64,000 bases of DNA from contig JAUJYZ010000876.1 of assembly GCA_033675265.1 (NCBI GenBank), positions 366,121 to 430,120 on the forward strand, read 5' to 3'. The DNA comes from Actinostola sp. cb2023 (Eukaryota > Cnidaria > Anthozoa > Actiniaria > Actinostolidae). The position numbers were made by a program, and so were the translations under genes. Position 1 is the first letter of the stretch. The number at the start of each line of letters is the position of its first letter. The notes beneath the pieces were generated by a model. That model did not search any database, had not been told where the DNA came from, and worked only from the letters and a program-made list of their open reading frames with translations. This document shows, piece after piece, positions 1-31,014 of this stretch.

Positions 1-214
1 CAAGCAAGAAGCTGACGACCGCAAAGGGCATTGGGACTTTCTCCTTATTCATTTATTCATCCGTAGACATTTTGACAACATGCATTTTCAAATGGCCGAA
101 TAGTTCCAAATGATTGCTATTCAACGCTCGTAGGGATAACTTCTCAAGTACCACGGATAAATAAAATTAATTAGGAGATTCCCAAAGTCCTTTGCGGTCG
201 TCAGCTTCTTGCTT
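1..214. mobile_element. MITE-like element with ~28-bp terminal inverted repeats
   Basis: The first ~28 bases (CAAGCAAGAAGCTGACGACC...) reappear as reverse complement at 187-214. The interior is AT-rich and non-coding. The window begins at the left end, so any target-site duplication there cannot be seen. Confidence 0.6.
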
Positions 215-261
215 GTTGCTTTCGGACCGGACAACGATATTTGGAATAGGTGTATATAGGA

Positions 262-403
262 CTAGCATTTCGATAAAGTTAGTCACCCGAAAAGCTTCGA
301 AGGTGAGACCAAGAAGGAGCATGGGTACATACATTTTAACCAACCCAGGATCCTTATCGGTCTCACCTTCGAAGCTTTACGGGTGACTAACTTTATCGAA
401 ATG
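262..403. repeat. Inverted repeat, ~45-bp arms
   Basis: Bases 262-310 and 358-403 are near-perfect reverse complements with a ~47-base spacer. No coding potential is seen. It is probably a short palindromic transposon remnant. Confidence 0.55.
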
Positions 404-500
404 AGTATATTGAACAATTATTCCCCGAAGTGGAAATGAGTAGTGGTGGATATTTACCGAGCCGCGAGTCCTCGAGCTCGACACTGAGGGGGATAATTGT

Positions 501-641
501 TTTAGTATTTACCAAATCAGTTGGATAAGAAATGTAGCTGCAGCTGTAGCTGTAGCGAAACGAGACACCATTTTGAATCTCGTCCCAAAACAGTGAATAG
601 CCAAGGATAGTCCGAGTTACGGGAGCCAATCAAAACGCGCC

Positions 642-674
<33 letters not shown>

Positions 675-675
675 A
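501..675. mobile_element. Short MITE with ~24-bp inverted ends
   Basis: Bases 501-525 (TTTAGTATTTACCAAATCAG...) pair with 652-675. The interior contains a CTGCAGCTGTAGCTGTAG run. Non-coding. Confidence 0.5.
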
Positions 676-991
676 TGTAATTAATTCTTATATTTATTGT
701 TTTGTTTTTGCATGCTTGCACGTTATTCGTATATAATGTATATTTATTTCAATGCTTAGCGTGGCTACATGTCTATGTTTATAATTTGACACAAGAAAAT
801 CCTTCAATTTGATTGGCTGAGAGGAGTTGCATGTATTTTTAATAGGGGTATTTCAAGTTTTCAGATGGGGTATTTCAAAATCACCATGGCTACAGCTGTC
901 GTGAGCTTTTCTTTTCGAAAAAATGGCAGATTAACGATTTGCTGAGATTTTCCCCGAGGAAATTAATGAACTAATATTATTATTATTATAA

Positions 992-1110
992 AGAAGCAAT
1001 ACCCCCACTTTAAAAACACACATCAACCACTACAGAAAAAATCTGAGCCCCAGGTGGGAAACGAACCCACGTGGTAGAGCAACCGTCTGGAAAATCGTCA
1101 GGTCGGCATT
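992..1110. repeat. Dispersed repeat with tRNA-like promoter boxes
   Basis: The segment holding ACACATCAACCACTACAGAA is shared with 15,403-15,465. At 1,057-1,071 it carries a B-box-like motif in minus orientation and at 1,073-1,091 an A-box-like motif (TGGTAGAGCAACCGTCTGG) on the plus strand. No cloverleaf can be drawn, so this is a degenerate tRNA-derived (SINE-like) fragment rather than a tRNA gene. Confidence 0.35.
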
Positions 1111-1611
1111 TATATGTATAATTAATTTACCATTCTATTATTATTATAAACTAGCGTAAAATTTAAAAAAAATACAAAGACTACAAAAACATGGGTAAAT
1201 ATTTTTTTTTGGACAACTGGGCATCAACTGAAGGCGAACCTAGGGATATTGCAACATACAGTGCCAGTGGAAGATCCAGGGGTGGTTCCTTGGAACGTAC
1301 CGTCCTTTGTGAAGCCAATCATGTTCTTCAGCTAAGTAGAATGAAATGAAATTATGGCTTGTCCTTAAAATGCAGGAAGTAGAGTTCCTGGAACCCCTTT
1401 TTAAAATCCTGGATCCGCCACTGAGCGGCTCAGAGCTTGACATGAAGCTCTCGTTGTTTTCTTCGCTGAATGAGTACGAACCAGGTTTGCCTGCTTTGAT
1501 CGATATCTACAGTTAAAATGTACAAAAACGACCCAAGTTATGACATCTTGCATGTGGTATAACCATCAAAAATCGATATTTTGGATCATTTTTGGCCATT
1601 TTGTATGGACT

Positions 1612-1776
1612 ATACACCGAATCGAAATATGGCGACCAATTTGAATAACCATTGTTCTTTGACTGACCAACCTCGTGTTCACGTGGAAACACAAAAGTGT
1701 TTTCACATGAATGAGAGGTTGGTCAGTCAGGAACAATAGTTATTCAAATTGGTCGCCATATTTCGATTCAGTGTAT
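1612..1776. mobile_element. Palindromic MITE, relative of the array at 46,763-47,640
   Basis: The ends are inverted copies of ACGAATCGAAATATGGCGACC-type sequence, with arms of ~70 bp. Internally it reads CCAATTTGAATAACCATTGT, then a TGACTGACCAACCTCGTGT-like block. The same block order forms the amplified element at 46,763-47,640, so both belong to one family. Confidence 0.6.
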
Positions 1777-3037
1777 AATCCATCGACAATCGATATTTTG
1801 GACCATTTATGGCCATTTTGCATGAATTATAGTCCATCAAAAAATCGTCATTTTGGGCCATTTTGGGGCGTTTTGCATGGGCTATAATCCATCAAAATCC
1901 GTTATATCTATCTATCCCATCCTTCCTTCTCTTTATCCACCATTCTTTCCATCCGTTTATCCATCTCATCACTCCATCCATTCATACATTTATTTATCGA
2001 TCTAGTCTGCTATAGTAATACTTTATAACAATGAGCTACTTTTCTCACCTATCTGACTTCCGCGATTCGATACAGCATTTTATCCTCAGCAAGTAATTAT
2101 ACTTTTGTGTGGCTCCAATCTACTTATCGATATTGCTATAATAACGGCTAACCGGTTGTTAATTTGATTTTAATATTTTGTTTTTTAAAACTCTAAATTT
2201 ACAAATGTTAATCTCGACATTTTGCAACGAAGGAAAAGACAAGAAAAAAATGGTAAAAAAAGTGTTGGTGTCCACGGAGAGTCGATCCCGGGGTCTCTGG
2301 CGTCGAGGTCCAGCGTATTTCCAGAGGACTACGTTGGACAATAAATTTCCATAACAATAACCGTACACGATAGACTACTAAACTTACGCTCGAAATCAAT
2401 CGGAAGTACAGATAGCTGAAGTGGTACGGGGCAGTCATTTAGGACTAGGATACGACTGTTCCCTCCCTCTTTGACTACTTCGCTGATTGTGTACTACCCG
2501 ATAGCGCGGATGAGGCCTAAATCTTCATCCTATACGTAACATACGGTGACTCAGCATTTAAGTCTGGGTGTATGGTCGATTTTTAGTGTTTTGCATAAAA
2601 TGCAGCTAATTATCGCTGGTTCAAGTCACAGTGCCATCGACTTTTTTAAGTTTCTTTTTTTTTCTCGGAAAGTTAGTTTTGACATTAATTTTAATTTATT
2701 TACTGTTTCTGAGGGGGTTTTTTTCAATATATATTATTTTAAAATATTATTATTTTCCATTTTTTAGTTTCAGTTTTTTTTCGGTAAATGTTATTTTGAA
2801 ATTAACATTAATTTACTTTCTGTTTCTGAGGTTTTTTTTTGATAGATATTACTTTTAATTAATTTGTTTCTTTTTTTTAGTTTCTGATTGTTTTTCGGTA
2901 AAGTGCATTTTTAGGAACTTGTCAGAAATTACTATTCTTCTTATTCTTATTCTTCTTATATTATTCTTCTTCTTATTATTATTGTTATTGTTGTTATTAT
3001 GATTACTATTATTATTATTATTATTACTATTATTATT

Positions 3038-3079
3038 AGTAGTAGTAGTAGTATTAGTAGTAGTAGTAGTAGTAGTAGC

Positions 3080-3129
<50 letters not shown>

Positions 3130-3168
3130 CTGTAGTAGTAGTAGCAGTAGTAGTAGTAGTAGTAGTAT
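3038..3168 (+). repeat. (TAG)n microsatellite
   Basis: About 40 nearly uninterrupted TAG/AGT triplets with a few CAG interruptions, flanked by (TTA)n runs. A poly-serine reading frame through it is an artefact of the repeat. Confidence 0.95.
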
Positions 3169-3339
3169 ATATTTTTTTATTATTATTATTATTATTGGAA
3201 CCGAGATGTATTATGGGTAATCACTGAACTATTCATACAGCATTTGCCATTTTATGTAGTTTTGTTTAAAGTCTTTTGCCACCTCGACCTACAGGCAAAA
3301 TATTGCACCGGTTGCATTCTTTACAAGTAGGTCCTTCTC

Positions 3340-3690
3340 ACTCTTGTATAGTCCATCAAAAATCGTGATTTTGGACTATTTTTGGGCATTTTGCATGAGC
3401 TATAGTTCATCAAAAATTGTCATTTTGGGCCATTTTTGGGCATTTTGCATGGACTACAGTCCATCAAAAATCGTCATTTTGGGCCATTTTTGGGCGTTTT
3501 GCATGTGTTATATATAGTCCATCAAAAATCGTCATTTTGGACCATTTTTGGGCATTTTGCATGGCCTATAGTCCTTCAAAAATCGTCATTTTGGATCATT
3601 TTTGGGCATTTTGCATGGGCTATATAGTCCATCAAAAATCGCTATTTTGGATCATTTTTGGGCATTTTGCATGGGCTATAATCCATCAAA
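3340..3690 (+). repeat. ~60-bp tandem repeat array, about six units
   Basis: Units follow the pattern TAGTCCATCAAAAATCGTCA, then TTTTGG(A/G)CCATTTTTGGGC, then ATTTTGCATGGGCTATA. About three units of the same repeat are found at 1,560-1,885 in copy 1, where a MITE splits them. Confidence 0.85.
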
Positions 3691-4154
3691 ATCCGTTATA
3701 TCTATCTATCCCATCCTTCCTTCTCTTTATCCACCATTCTTTCCATCCGTTTATCCATCTCATCACTCCATCCATTCACCATTTATTTATCGATCTAGTC
3801 TGCTATAGTAATACTTTATAACAACGAGCTACTTTAATTTCTCACTTATCTGACTTCCGCGGTTCGATACAGCATTTTATCCTCAGCAAGTAATACTTTT
3901 GTGTGGCTCCAATCTACTTATCGATATTTCTATAATAACGGCTAACCGGTTGTTAATTTGATTTTAATATTTTGTTCTTTAAAACTCTAAATTTACAAAT
4001 GTTAATCTCGACATTTTGCAACGAAGGAAAAGACAAGAAAAAAATGGTAAAAAAAAGTTTTGGTGTCCACGGAGAGTCGATCCCGGGGTCTCTGGCGTCG
4101 AGGTCCAGCGTATTTCCAGAGGACTACGTTGGTCAATAAATTTCCATAACAATA

Positions 4155-5525
4155 CATGACGAGCCGCACAGAATTTAAGGCAATTATAGTTGATCGACAG
4201 TTGCTAGGATTAATTCAACAGGATTAAGTAAAGGTAGCTATCAACAGCTACGATAATGCATTATCGTATAATGCATGCTGAGCATCGGTCATGAGTCTTT
4301 CTCAATCACATTCCCGCGCTTTCTCTACACGACAACATATCGCTCTCTAAAATCTGCCATTTATGGTTTATTTCTGCACGATATTGGTTGATTTTGCCCA
4401 AATAGAGATATTCCATGTTCAAGCTATCTTTGTTGGTACCCAATGTGATTTGAAATTGCATTTTGACACGAAAGAATTGATATATAATTTGGCGGGAAGA
4501 AATGGCTTCTATTTTGTCCTGGAAGCAGCAGAGAAACTTGGCCCGCAAGAACTGTATCGCCGTGAGTATAGAGTTTGTTGTATTATCTGGATGCTTCCTG
4601 CCTTGGGAAGTCTCGATTTGCTTTAATTTTAACAGCTAGAAGTTGTGTTTATTTATTACATGCAGGACCCCTGCCGGTCGATGGTCTGTGATTCAGTCGA
4701 AGACTGTGAACATCAGCAAACTTAAGTTCAGAAGACGCATAAGTCCGTCACTTTATAGACATCGATATCTAATATATAGTGAGAAAAATCGACATATTTC
4801 CAATTTAACTGAAAAGACAACAGCTAATTTCTCAATAATTAAGTAAGGATTATGTCAGAATATGGCATTCTAGTTAATAGAAAACCTATAGTCATATAAA
4901 TACTACGCAATCAGAATTATGAGCTTAGAATTATATCGTTGTCCACAGTTGTAACTGCTCTACAGGATCTAAGTAAGTGTATTTCCAAAAGCAGCGCCCG
5001 GTACCTTGCAGCTCTACTGAGGAGCGGTTCTTTCACAAATCTAACCAAAGTATGAAATGACAACAAAAGCCCGGCTCTTCTCTTTACTTTACGTGTTCTT
5101 ATCCCGGGTGTGTCGCCTGATAAGAACGAGCAATCGGGTGTGTCGCCTTTGCTCAGTGAGTGTAAAGAGAATTTAGCCAGAATTTCGGATGACTTTCGCT
5201 TTTAAATTTGATAAAGATAATACTAATTAAGAAAATTCAGCAAAGCAAAATCAAATCAATCGCTGTTTTCTTGTCGATTTCATAAGTCGACAACAATATA
5301 TTTTTTGTTTTTGAACAACGGAATTCGGTTTCGTAATAATTTATTATAACGAGAAATGCGAATGCTCTGTGATGAGTTATAGACATGTTCATTATAACAA
5401 GCCGCTAGGAAAGTGATAATTGGATCAGGCTGCGAGTACAATAGAAACCGTGATTCCCTGCCGAGATTTCCACCAACTTTTTAGCGGTGGAAACGCCTTA
5501 ACTAAGCAGTGCGGCTCGCCATGCC
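4155..5525. mobile_element. 1.37-kb insertion with inverted ends inside tandem copy 2
   Basis: Copy 1 of the surrounding duplication reads straight through (…CCATAACAATAACCG…, ~2,350), giving an uninterrupted reference for the site. The insert begins CATGACGAGCCGCAC and ends GTGCGGCTCGCCATG, imperfect inverted repeats. It carries the coding-like stretch at 4,363-4,562 and a hairpin-forming GC-rich segment at 5,090-5,150. The superfamily is not recognised. Confidence 0.65.
4363..4562 (+). pseudogene. Coding-like stretch inside the 1.37-kb insertion
   Basis: An open frame of ~66 codons contains GTQCDLKLHFDTKELIYN and NGFYFVLEAAEKLG and ends at a good donor-like site (CGCCGTGAGTAT). An acceptor-like site (TTACATGCAG) lies at ~4,672. 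I recognise no domain. It may be a remnant exon of a gene carried by the transposon, or a chance open frame. Confidence 0.25.
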
Positions 5526-6767
5526 GTTTACACGATAGACTACTAAACTTACGCTCGAAATCAATCGGAAGTACAGATAGCTGAAGTGGTACGGGGCAGT
5601 CATTTAGGACTAGGATACGACTGTTCCCTCCCTCTTTGACTACTTCGCTGATTGTGTACTACCCGATAGCGAGGATGAGGCCTAAATCTTCGTCCTATAC
5701 GTAACATACGGTGACTCAGCATTTAAGTCTGGGTGTATGGTCGATTTTTGGTATTTTGCATAAAATGCAGCTAATTATCGCTGGTTCAAGTCACAGTCCC
5801 ATCGACTTTTTTTTAGTTTCTTTTTTTTTCGGTAAAGTTTATTTTGACATTAATTTTATTTTACTTTCTGTTTCTGTGGCTTCGATATGTATTATTTTTA
5901 ATTATTATTATTATTATTATTATTATTTATTATTATTATTATTATCGTTTTTTTAGTGTCCTTTTATTGTAAAAAAAAAAAAAATTCCGATAGATATTAT
6001 TTAATATTATTATTATATTATGTTCTTTTCTGATGTCGAGTGTATGTTTTTTTTTCGTAAATTCTATTTTGAAATTAATTTTAATTTACTTTCTGTCTGT
6101 GTGTTTTCTTTTCGATAGATAATATTTTTCATTACATTTGTTTTCTTTTTTTAGTTGCTGTTTTTTTTTGTCACTTTTGCCACCCCGACCTACAGGCAAA
6201 ATATTGCACCGGTTGTATTCTTTACAAGTCGAAAGTGGTAAAAACTGCCTTAGATACTGAATCTACCATTTTGAAAATCTGCCAGCTTTGGCGATTCGTC
6301 GTCGTGAAATCGCATCTCACTCCTGGATTCTTTCAGAAGAAGAATCGCTTCTGCGATGTTGTTCTTCACACCTTAAAGTCATTCACTTCAACGACTAAGT
6401 ATCAATTATAGCGTAAGAGCTTGCTAGAATAGCCTGGTGCATGCCTCACTATAAGAGGTTATTATACGCGTGAAAAGGGATGGGTAGAATGTGCTACTTC
6501 ATAAGTAATCATAGGATGTCAGAATGTTCTATCGATAACGTTAATTGTAGCTAAAAATTCACGCAGAACAAGGCTTTGTAGTTGCTTGATGTTGTACGCA
6601 TTTTTATATAACACAGGTCCCTCCCCGAATCAGCGATGCACCAGAGAAATATGATTGACAGCAACCGCGCGCAGTTATGAACTTATGGTGAGTCCAGGGA
6701 GGGAAGGGAGGTGAATAGTGAGGACTTATGATTGGGTTTTCAAGTAATGTTTCAAAGCCGAGAATGA

Positions 6768-6826
6768 GGACTAGACGGGGTTTCCAGTCCGAGGCGAAAC
6801 CGAGGACTGGAAACCCCGTCTAGTCC
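6768..6826. repeat. Perfect 22-bp stem hairpin
   Basis: 6,768-6,789 (GGACTAGACGGGGTTTCCAG...) and 6,805-6,826 are exact reverse complements around a 15-base loop, and weaker pairing continues outward. It is probably the core of a palindromic MITE. No promoter or coding context supports a terminator. Confidence 0.75.
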
Positions 6827-7072
6827 GAATTCGAGGTTTTGGAACGACTTCTCATACTCATTAATTATTACATGCAATGGCCTAAAGGCAATAAATAAAG
6901 AGTTGCAAGATTCGAGTACATCGTATATAAATAATATCCCACATGTGTTGGACTCTTGAGTAGCATGAAGTAGAGCCTGCTTTCAGATTGAATCTCATTC
7001 GGACAGAGTGGTACTCTGTCCAAGGTCCCGATGATTGTTATATGAAGGATAAGGACTCAGGAAAGAGTACTT

Positions 7073-7123
7073 TGAAATGATTTCAAAGTCCTTGGACTTT
7101 GAAATGCATTTCAAAGTACTCTT
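7073..7123. repeat. Inverted repeat built from TTTCAAAG motifs
   Basis: AAGAGTACTTTGAAAT and its complement flank two smaller TTTCAAAGTCC inversions, so the segment can fold as one long hairpin. Non-coding. Confidence 0.55.
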
Positions 7124-7491
7124 GAGCACACTTTCCGGGGTTTACAGGTCCATCATGTGACCGGATTTGATGCACCGGATTGGCTGGTTACCTCATGAAT
7201 AATTAATGAGTTTGAGAATTTTTGGGGGAGTTTTCAATTTTTTTCCCAAAACTGAATCACGGTATTTGTTTCGAGGGTGCCCCTAATAGGTCAGTGAGGT
7301 GGGTCTTTTACGCGAGAAAATATGTGACAATAACTCAATCGAAGTGGTTTATTTTATGAACATTGTAACTCACAATACAATGAAATAACATCTCGTGTAT
7401 ATTCGAACAAGGCGTTATTTACATTATCTTTTCTATCGACAAAATTATTCGATAGAAATGCAGCCAAACATATGAGGTCTGTTTTCTTATA

Positions 7492-7913
7492 GAGTGATTC
7501 CAATAAACCTGGGCACTACTAGCTAATTAGCTGTCAGTGTTTATTAGATGCAAAGAAGCAAAAGAAAACAAAAGAGTGAGTACTGTCTAATAGTGTGTAA
7601 TGGTGTAGTTAGTAATGCCCAGGTTTAGAGTGATTCCAATAAACCTGGGCACTACTAGCTAATTAGCTGTCAGTGTTTATTAGATGCAAAGAAGCAAAAG
7701 AAAACAAAAGAGTGAGTACTGTCTAATAGTGTGTAATGGTGTAGTTAGTAATGCCCAGGTTTAGAGTGATTCCAATAAACCTGGGCACTATACTAATTAG
7801 CTGTCAGTGTTTATTAGATGCAAAGAAGCAAAAGAAAAGAAAAGAGTGAGTACTGTCTAATAGTGTTTATTAGTGTAGTTAGTCGGTAATGCCCAGGTTT
7901 ATTGGAATCACTC
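7492..7913. mobile_element. MITE with TA target duplication, body amplified three times
   Basis: The outer ends are GAGTGATTCCAATAAACCTG at 7,492 and its reverse complement ending at 7,913, flanked by TA on both sides (7,490-7,491 and 7,914-7,915). This fits the Tc1/mariner group. Inside, the left-end unit is repeated head-to-tail at 7,492, 7,628 and 7,764 (exact 136-bp spacing), while the right inverted end occurs once. Confidence 0.8.
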
Positions 7914-8048
7914 TAATCATCAAATACACGTTTCATGCATGATTATTATTATTATTACTTTTTAGTAATGAAGCTACTAAGTCAGCAGTTTCAATAATAC
8001 TCAGTTTCTTTTCAAAATCCAGGCCCCCTTTTCAAGTATGATTCCTTG

Positions 8049-8500
8049 CATAACCTTGTCTTATTCCAAAGCAGAGCTGTAAGCCGTGTGGGATCTACGG
8101 CAAACATTGTACACATGCGCATTGATGACTTCGAAATATAACTTGCTGTCTTATGCCAAAGCAGAGCTGTAAGCCATGTGGGATCTACGGCAAACATTGT
8201 ACACATGCGCATTGATGACTTCGAAATATAACTTGCTGTCTTATGCCAAAGCAGAGCTGTAAGCCATGTGGGATCTACGGCAAACATTGTACACATGCGC
8301 ATTGATGACTTTGAAATATAACTTGCTGTCTTATGCCAAAGCAGAGCTGTAAGCCGTGTGGGATCTACGGCAAACATTGTACACATGCGCATTGATGACT
8401 TCGAAATATAACTTGCTGTCTTATGCCAAAGCAGAGCTGTAAGCCATGTGGGATCTACGCCAAGCGCTTACACATGCGCATTGATGACTTCGAAATGTAA
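8049..8500. repeat. 90-bp tandem repeat, five units
   Basis: GCAGAGCTGT recurs at 8,071, 8,161, 8,251, 8,341 and 8,431, an exact 90-bp period, with 1-3 substitutions per unit. Since 90 is divisible by three, a minus-strand frame stays open for 126 codons with a 30-residue period (…MRMCTMFAVDPT…). There is no other sign that it is translated. Confidence 0.85.
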
Positions 8501-8654
8501 TTTGCTTTTAAAAATGACAGTGATTTCGGCGGTTTTGATGAGGGTCAGTAATTAGATCAAATACTTATATCAATATTGCTGCCACCTCAGTAACTATTGA
8601 ATACTTAACAAGCAAGAATTGTTTCATGTCTTTTCTTTATCACTCTAACGCCAT

Positions 8655-8818
8655 TTAGTAGAAACCAACTAGCATATACTATCACGAATCTTGCAATCTG
8701 ATTGGCTAACGTACTCACTAGTGAGTAGCGAAAGAGCTGGCGTTTTGAACAAAGACATAGCGAAAAAGCAGTAAATTTGGTATAAATTCGAAGGTAGTAT
8801 GCTAGTTGGTTTCTACTA
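8655..8818. mobile_element. MITE, 'TAGTAGAAACCAACTAGC' family
   Basis: The ends TTAGTAGAAACCAACTAGCA and its complement bound 164 bases that include TGCAATCTGATTGGCTAACG. The same ends occur at ~17,640, ~18,090, ~18,930 and ~21,520, so the family is abundant here. Confidence 0.7.
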
Positions 8819-8935
8819 AAACAATTAGACTACTCGTTCTCGTTTTCTATGGGTTCAAATAGTCAACTCGACGCTACGCGCCTCGTTGACTATCAACTCA
8901 TAGAAAACTCAAACTCGTAGTCAGTAATTGTTAAT
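8819..8935. mobile_element. Short palindromic element, 'CAATTAGACTACTCG' family
   Basis: ACAATTAGACTACTCGTTCT and its imperfect complement (ending …GTAGTCAGTAATTGT) bound a 115-base palindrome. Related copies sit at ~17,525-17,635, ~20,705-20,812 and ~21,525-21,633, each next to a 'TAGTAGAAACC' element end. Confidence 0.65.
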
Positions 8936-9029
8936 TAGTTAACTAATCCAATCATACTACGTATGTCTTATCTAAATGTCTTATTGTCCCTAACAATATA
9001 GGATTTAGGTCAGTAATACTAGCCCGCAC

Positions 9030-29489
<20,460 letters not shown>

Positions 29490-29637
29490 TTCCAGCGACT
29501 TTTTCCAGTTTTGGTAGCTTCCACCGTGAACGATGTTTTGCTTTCTTGTCGTTTGATATATTACATAAGTACCCTTTAGAAAACAACGAATAATATATAA
29601 ATAAAAAATATGAATAAATAATGTATAAATAACTTAA

Positions 29638-30300
29638 GGTGATTCCCTTGAATTGCATTGCGCACGCTCTACTGCGCACGATTCTGAATAAAATTTTAGT
29701 TGACGAGCGCGCGCTAACGCCATCGAGCTCGCGCACATTGGAGACCATTGGAAATCGTTAAATATTTCAAGTGTAACTGAAGTTTTCTCAAAATAAATCG
29801 AAAACGAGCACGGTGACCCCCATTTTTTATTCAATAACTTTCATCACACTATAGTTCTCTAGTATATAGCAAAGTATTAAAAAAATTTAGGATTTCAAAC
29901 ATTAAAAAAATGGAATGAAAGCATACGGAGTATCGATTTTTAGGCCCTCTCGGTGGTTCGAACATCTGTGTTTTTTGTTCTATTTTTCGACAACTATGCA
30001 AAATTCGAGCATTTTCTTACTATCAGACGGTAGGCTAGAGATACAAAAGCTATAGCAACCACTTTAGTTCATTATTAATAGTTTGTCTTTTAAGTTGTGG
30101 AAAATTATTTACCCGATCCCAATGTCACGCGAGACTCGACTGAAAGACCTAAAATACCATAATTTCAAAGCAGTGTAGCGCAAAAATGAGCGCGGTGACC
30201 CCCTATTTTTAGTGCATTTTTTGAAACTCAATACCGTAATGTATCACCATGCCAAGTTATAGAAAATGCTAGGATTTGCTTCTATTTCAAGGGAATCACC
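29638..30300. mobile_element. TTAA-flanked MITE just upstream of the gene
   Basis: GGTGATTCCCTTGAA and its complement TTCAAGGGAATCACC terminate the element, and TTAA flanks both sides (29,634-29,637 and 30,301-30,304). A TTAA target fits piggyBac-type integration, though the termini do not begin CCC. It lies 149 bases upstream of the start codon of the PAN/EGF/glycine-rich gene. Confidence 0.75.
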
Positions 30301-30494
30301 TTAAATGACATTATATAAATTGTTTATCGAAATTTTGTGGTCATTTTTTGGTTCTTACTAATTTAAGAGTTATATGTATTATTTACAACATTGTCACGAA
30401 TATTGTAAATTACTTATGTATTAAATTAAGAGTGTCGTTGTACGTGGGTATCATTATTTCACTGTAAAAGATGCTTCTTCCACGTAAATGGATT

Positions 30495-30542
30495 TTTATT
30501 ATCCAAGCTTTCGGGCCTCTGGCCCATCATCAGGGAATAAAT
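30495..30542 (-). ncRNA. Hammerhead-ribozyme-like motif, element B
   Basis: On the minus strand: CTGATGA (30,533-30,527), helix II GGGCC-AGA-GGCCC, GAAA (30,512-30,509), then AGCT and T. Compared with family A, both helix II strands changed while pairing was kept. Confidence 0.6.
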
Positions 30543-30672
30543 GAATTTTACAAAGTTCAGTTAGAAGATCGATTACGTATAAAAACAAACAAAACAAACG
30601 TGATTGTAGCGCGAGCTAATTAATAGGCGGCTACGCGCGCACAATTACTACAAGACAATTCTTAGCAAAGTT

Positions 30673-31014
30673 CTACTTGTCCACAAGAGGAATATTAATA
30701 TAATTCCCTGGAACTACCCTCCCAGAGTCTCTATTGAATAAAGCATTTTTGTTCTTTGCTATTTTCCATGCTTCTGTCCATTTCCTTCGGACCCAGGAAG
30801 ATTCAGTAGCAATGATCTTTGTATCGTCCCATGCGATGTCATGGCCTTCTTTCGTGGCGTGTTCTGCCAATGCCGACGCCTGTGTCTTGGCCAACCTAAC
30901 ACTTGCCATGTGTTCCTTCTTCCTGGTGCGCAATGATCGTCCAGTCTCCCCTATGTACACCGCCTCCCAATCTCCGCAAGGAATCTGGTAGACAACTCCG
31001 GTCTTCTTATTACA
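30673..31014 (-). pseudogene. GIY-YIG endonuclease fragment, element B
   Basis: Reads CNKKTGVVYQIPCGDW, then EAVYIGETGRSLRTRKKEHM and a downstream segment ending NIPLVDK. The stop is at 30,673-30,675. The GIY-YIG motifs are intact, but everything N-terminal, including the reverse transcriptase, is missing. Confidence 0.88.

Larger units (their letters stand above)
1555..3325 (+). repeat. Tandem duplication, copy 1 (~1.77 kb)
   Basis: This unit runs from CCATCAAAAATCG-type short repeats through a CATCC-rich stretch and an AT-rich body to a block with GACCTACAGGCAAAATATTG at ~3,290. The same order of blocks recurs at 3,348-6,235. Copy 1 has a small MITE at 1,612-1,776 and a TAG microsatellite at 3,038-3,168 that copy 2 lacks. 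No protein is recognised. Confidence 0.7.
3348..6235 (+). repeat. Tandem duplication, copy 2, interrupted
   Basis: This is the direct copy of 1,555-3,325. The parts at 3,348-4,154 and 5,526-6,235 align with copy 1 in the same order, and the 1.37-kb segment between them is absent from copy 1. Microsatellite content differs: (ATT)n lies at ~5,905-5,945 here. Confidence 0.7.
30488..31014 (-). mobile_element. Penelope-like element B, 5'-truncated
   Basis: Only the GIY-YIG end and the 3' terminal segment with a hammerhead-like motif remain. The sequence is clearly diverged from family A and from the 39-kb element C. Confidence 0.8.

Noticed and set aside
1036..1100. tRNA gene
   Set aside because: A-box-like and B-box-like pieces are in opposite orientations and no cloverleaf forms.
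2999..3220. Poly-serine frame
   Set aside because: A TAG/AGT microsatellite read in the one frame without stops.
6768..6826. Bacterial-type terminator
   Set aside because: Strong stem, but no T-run after it, no gene upstream, and the window is eukaryotic.
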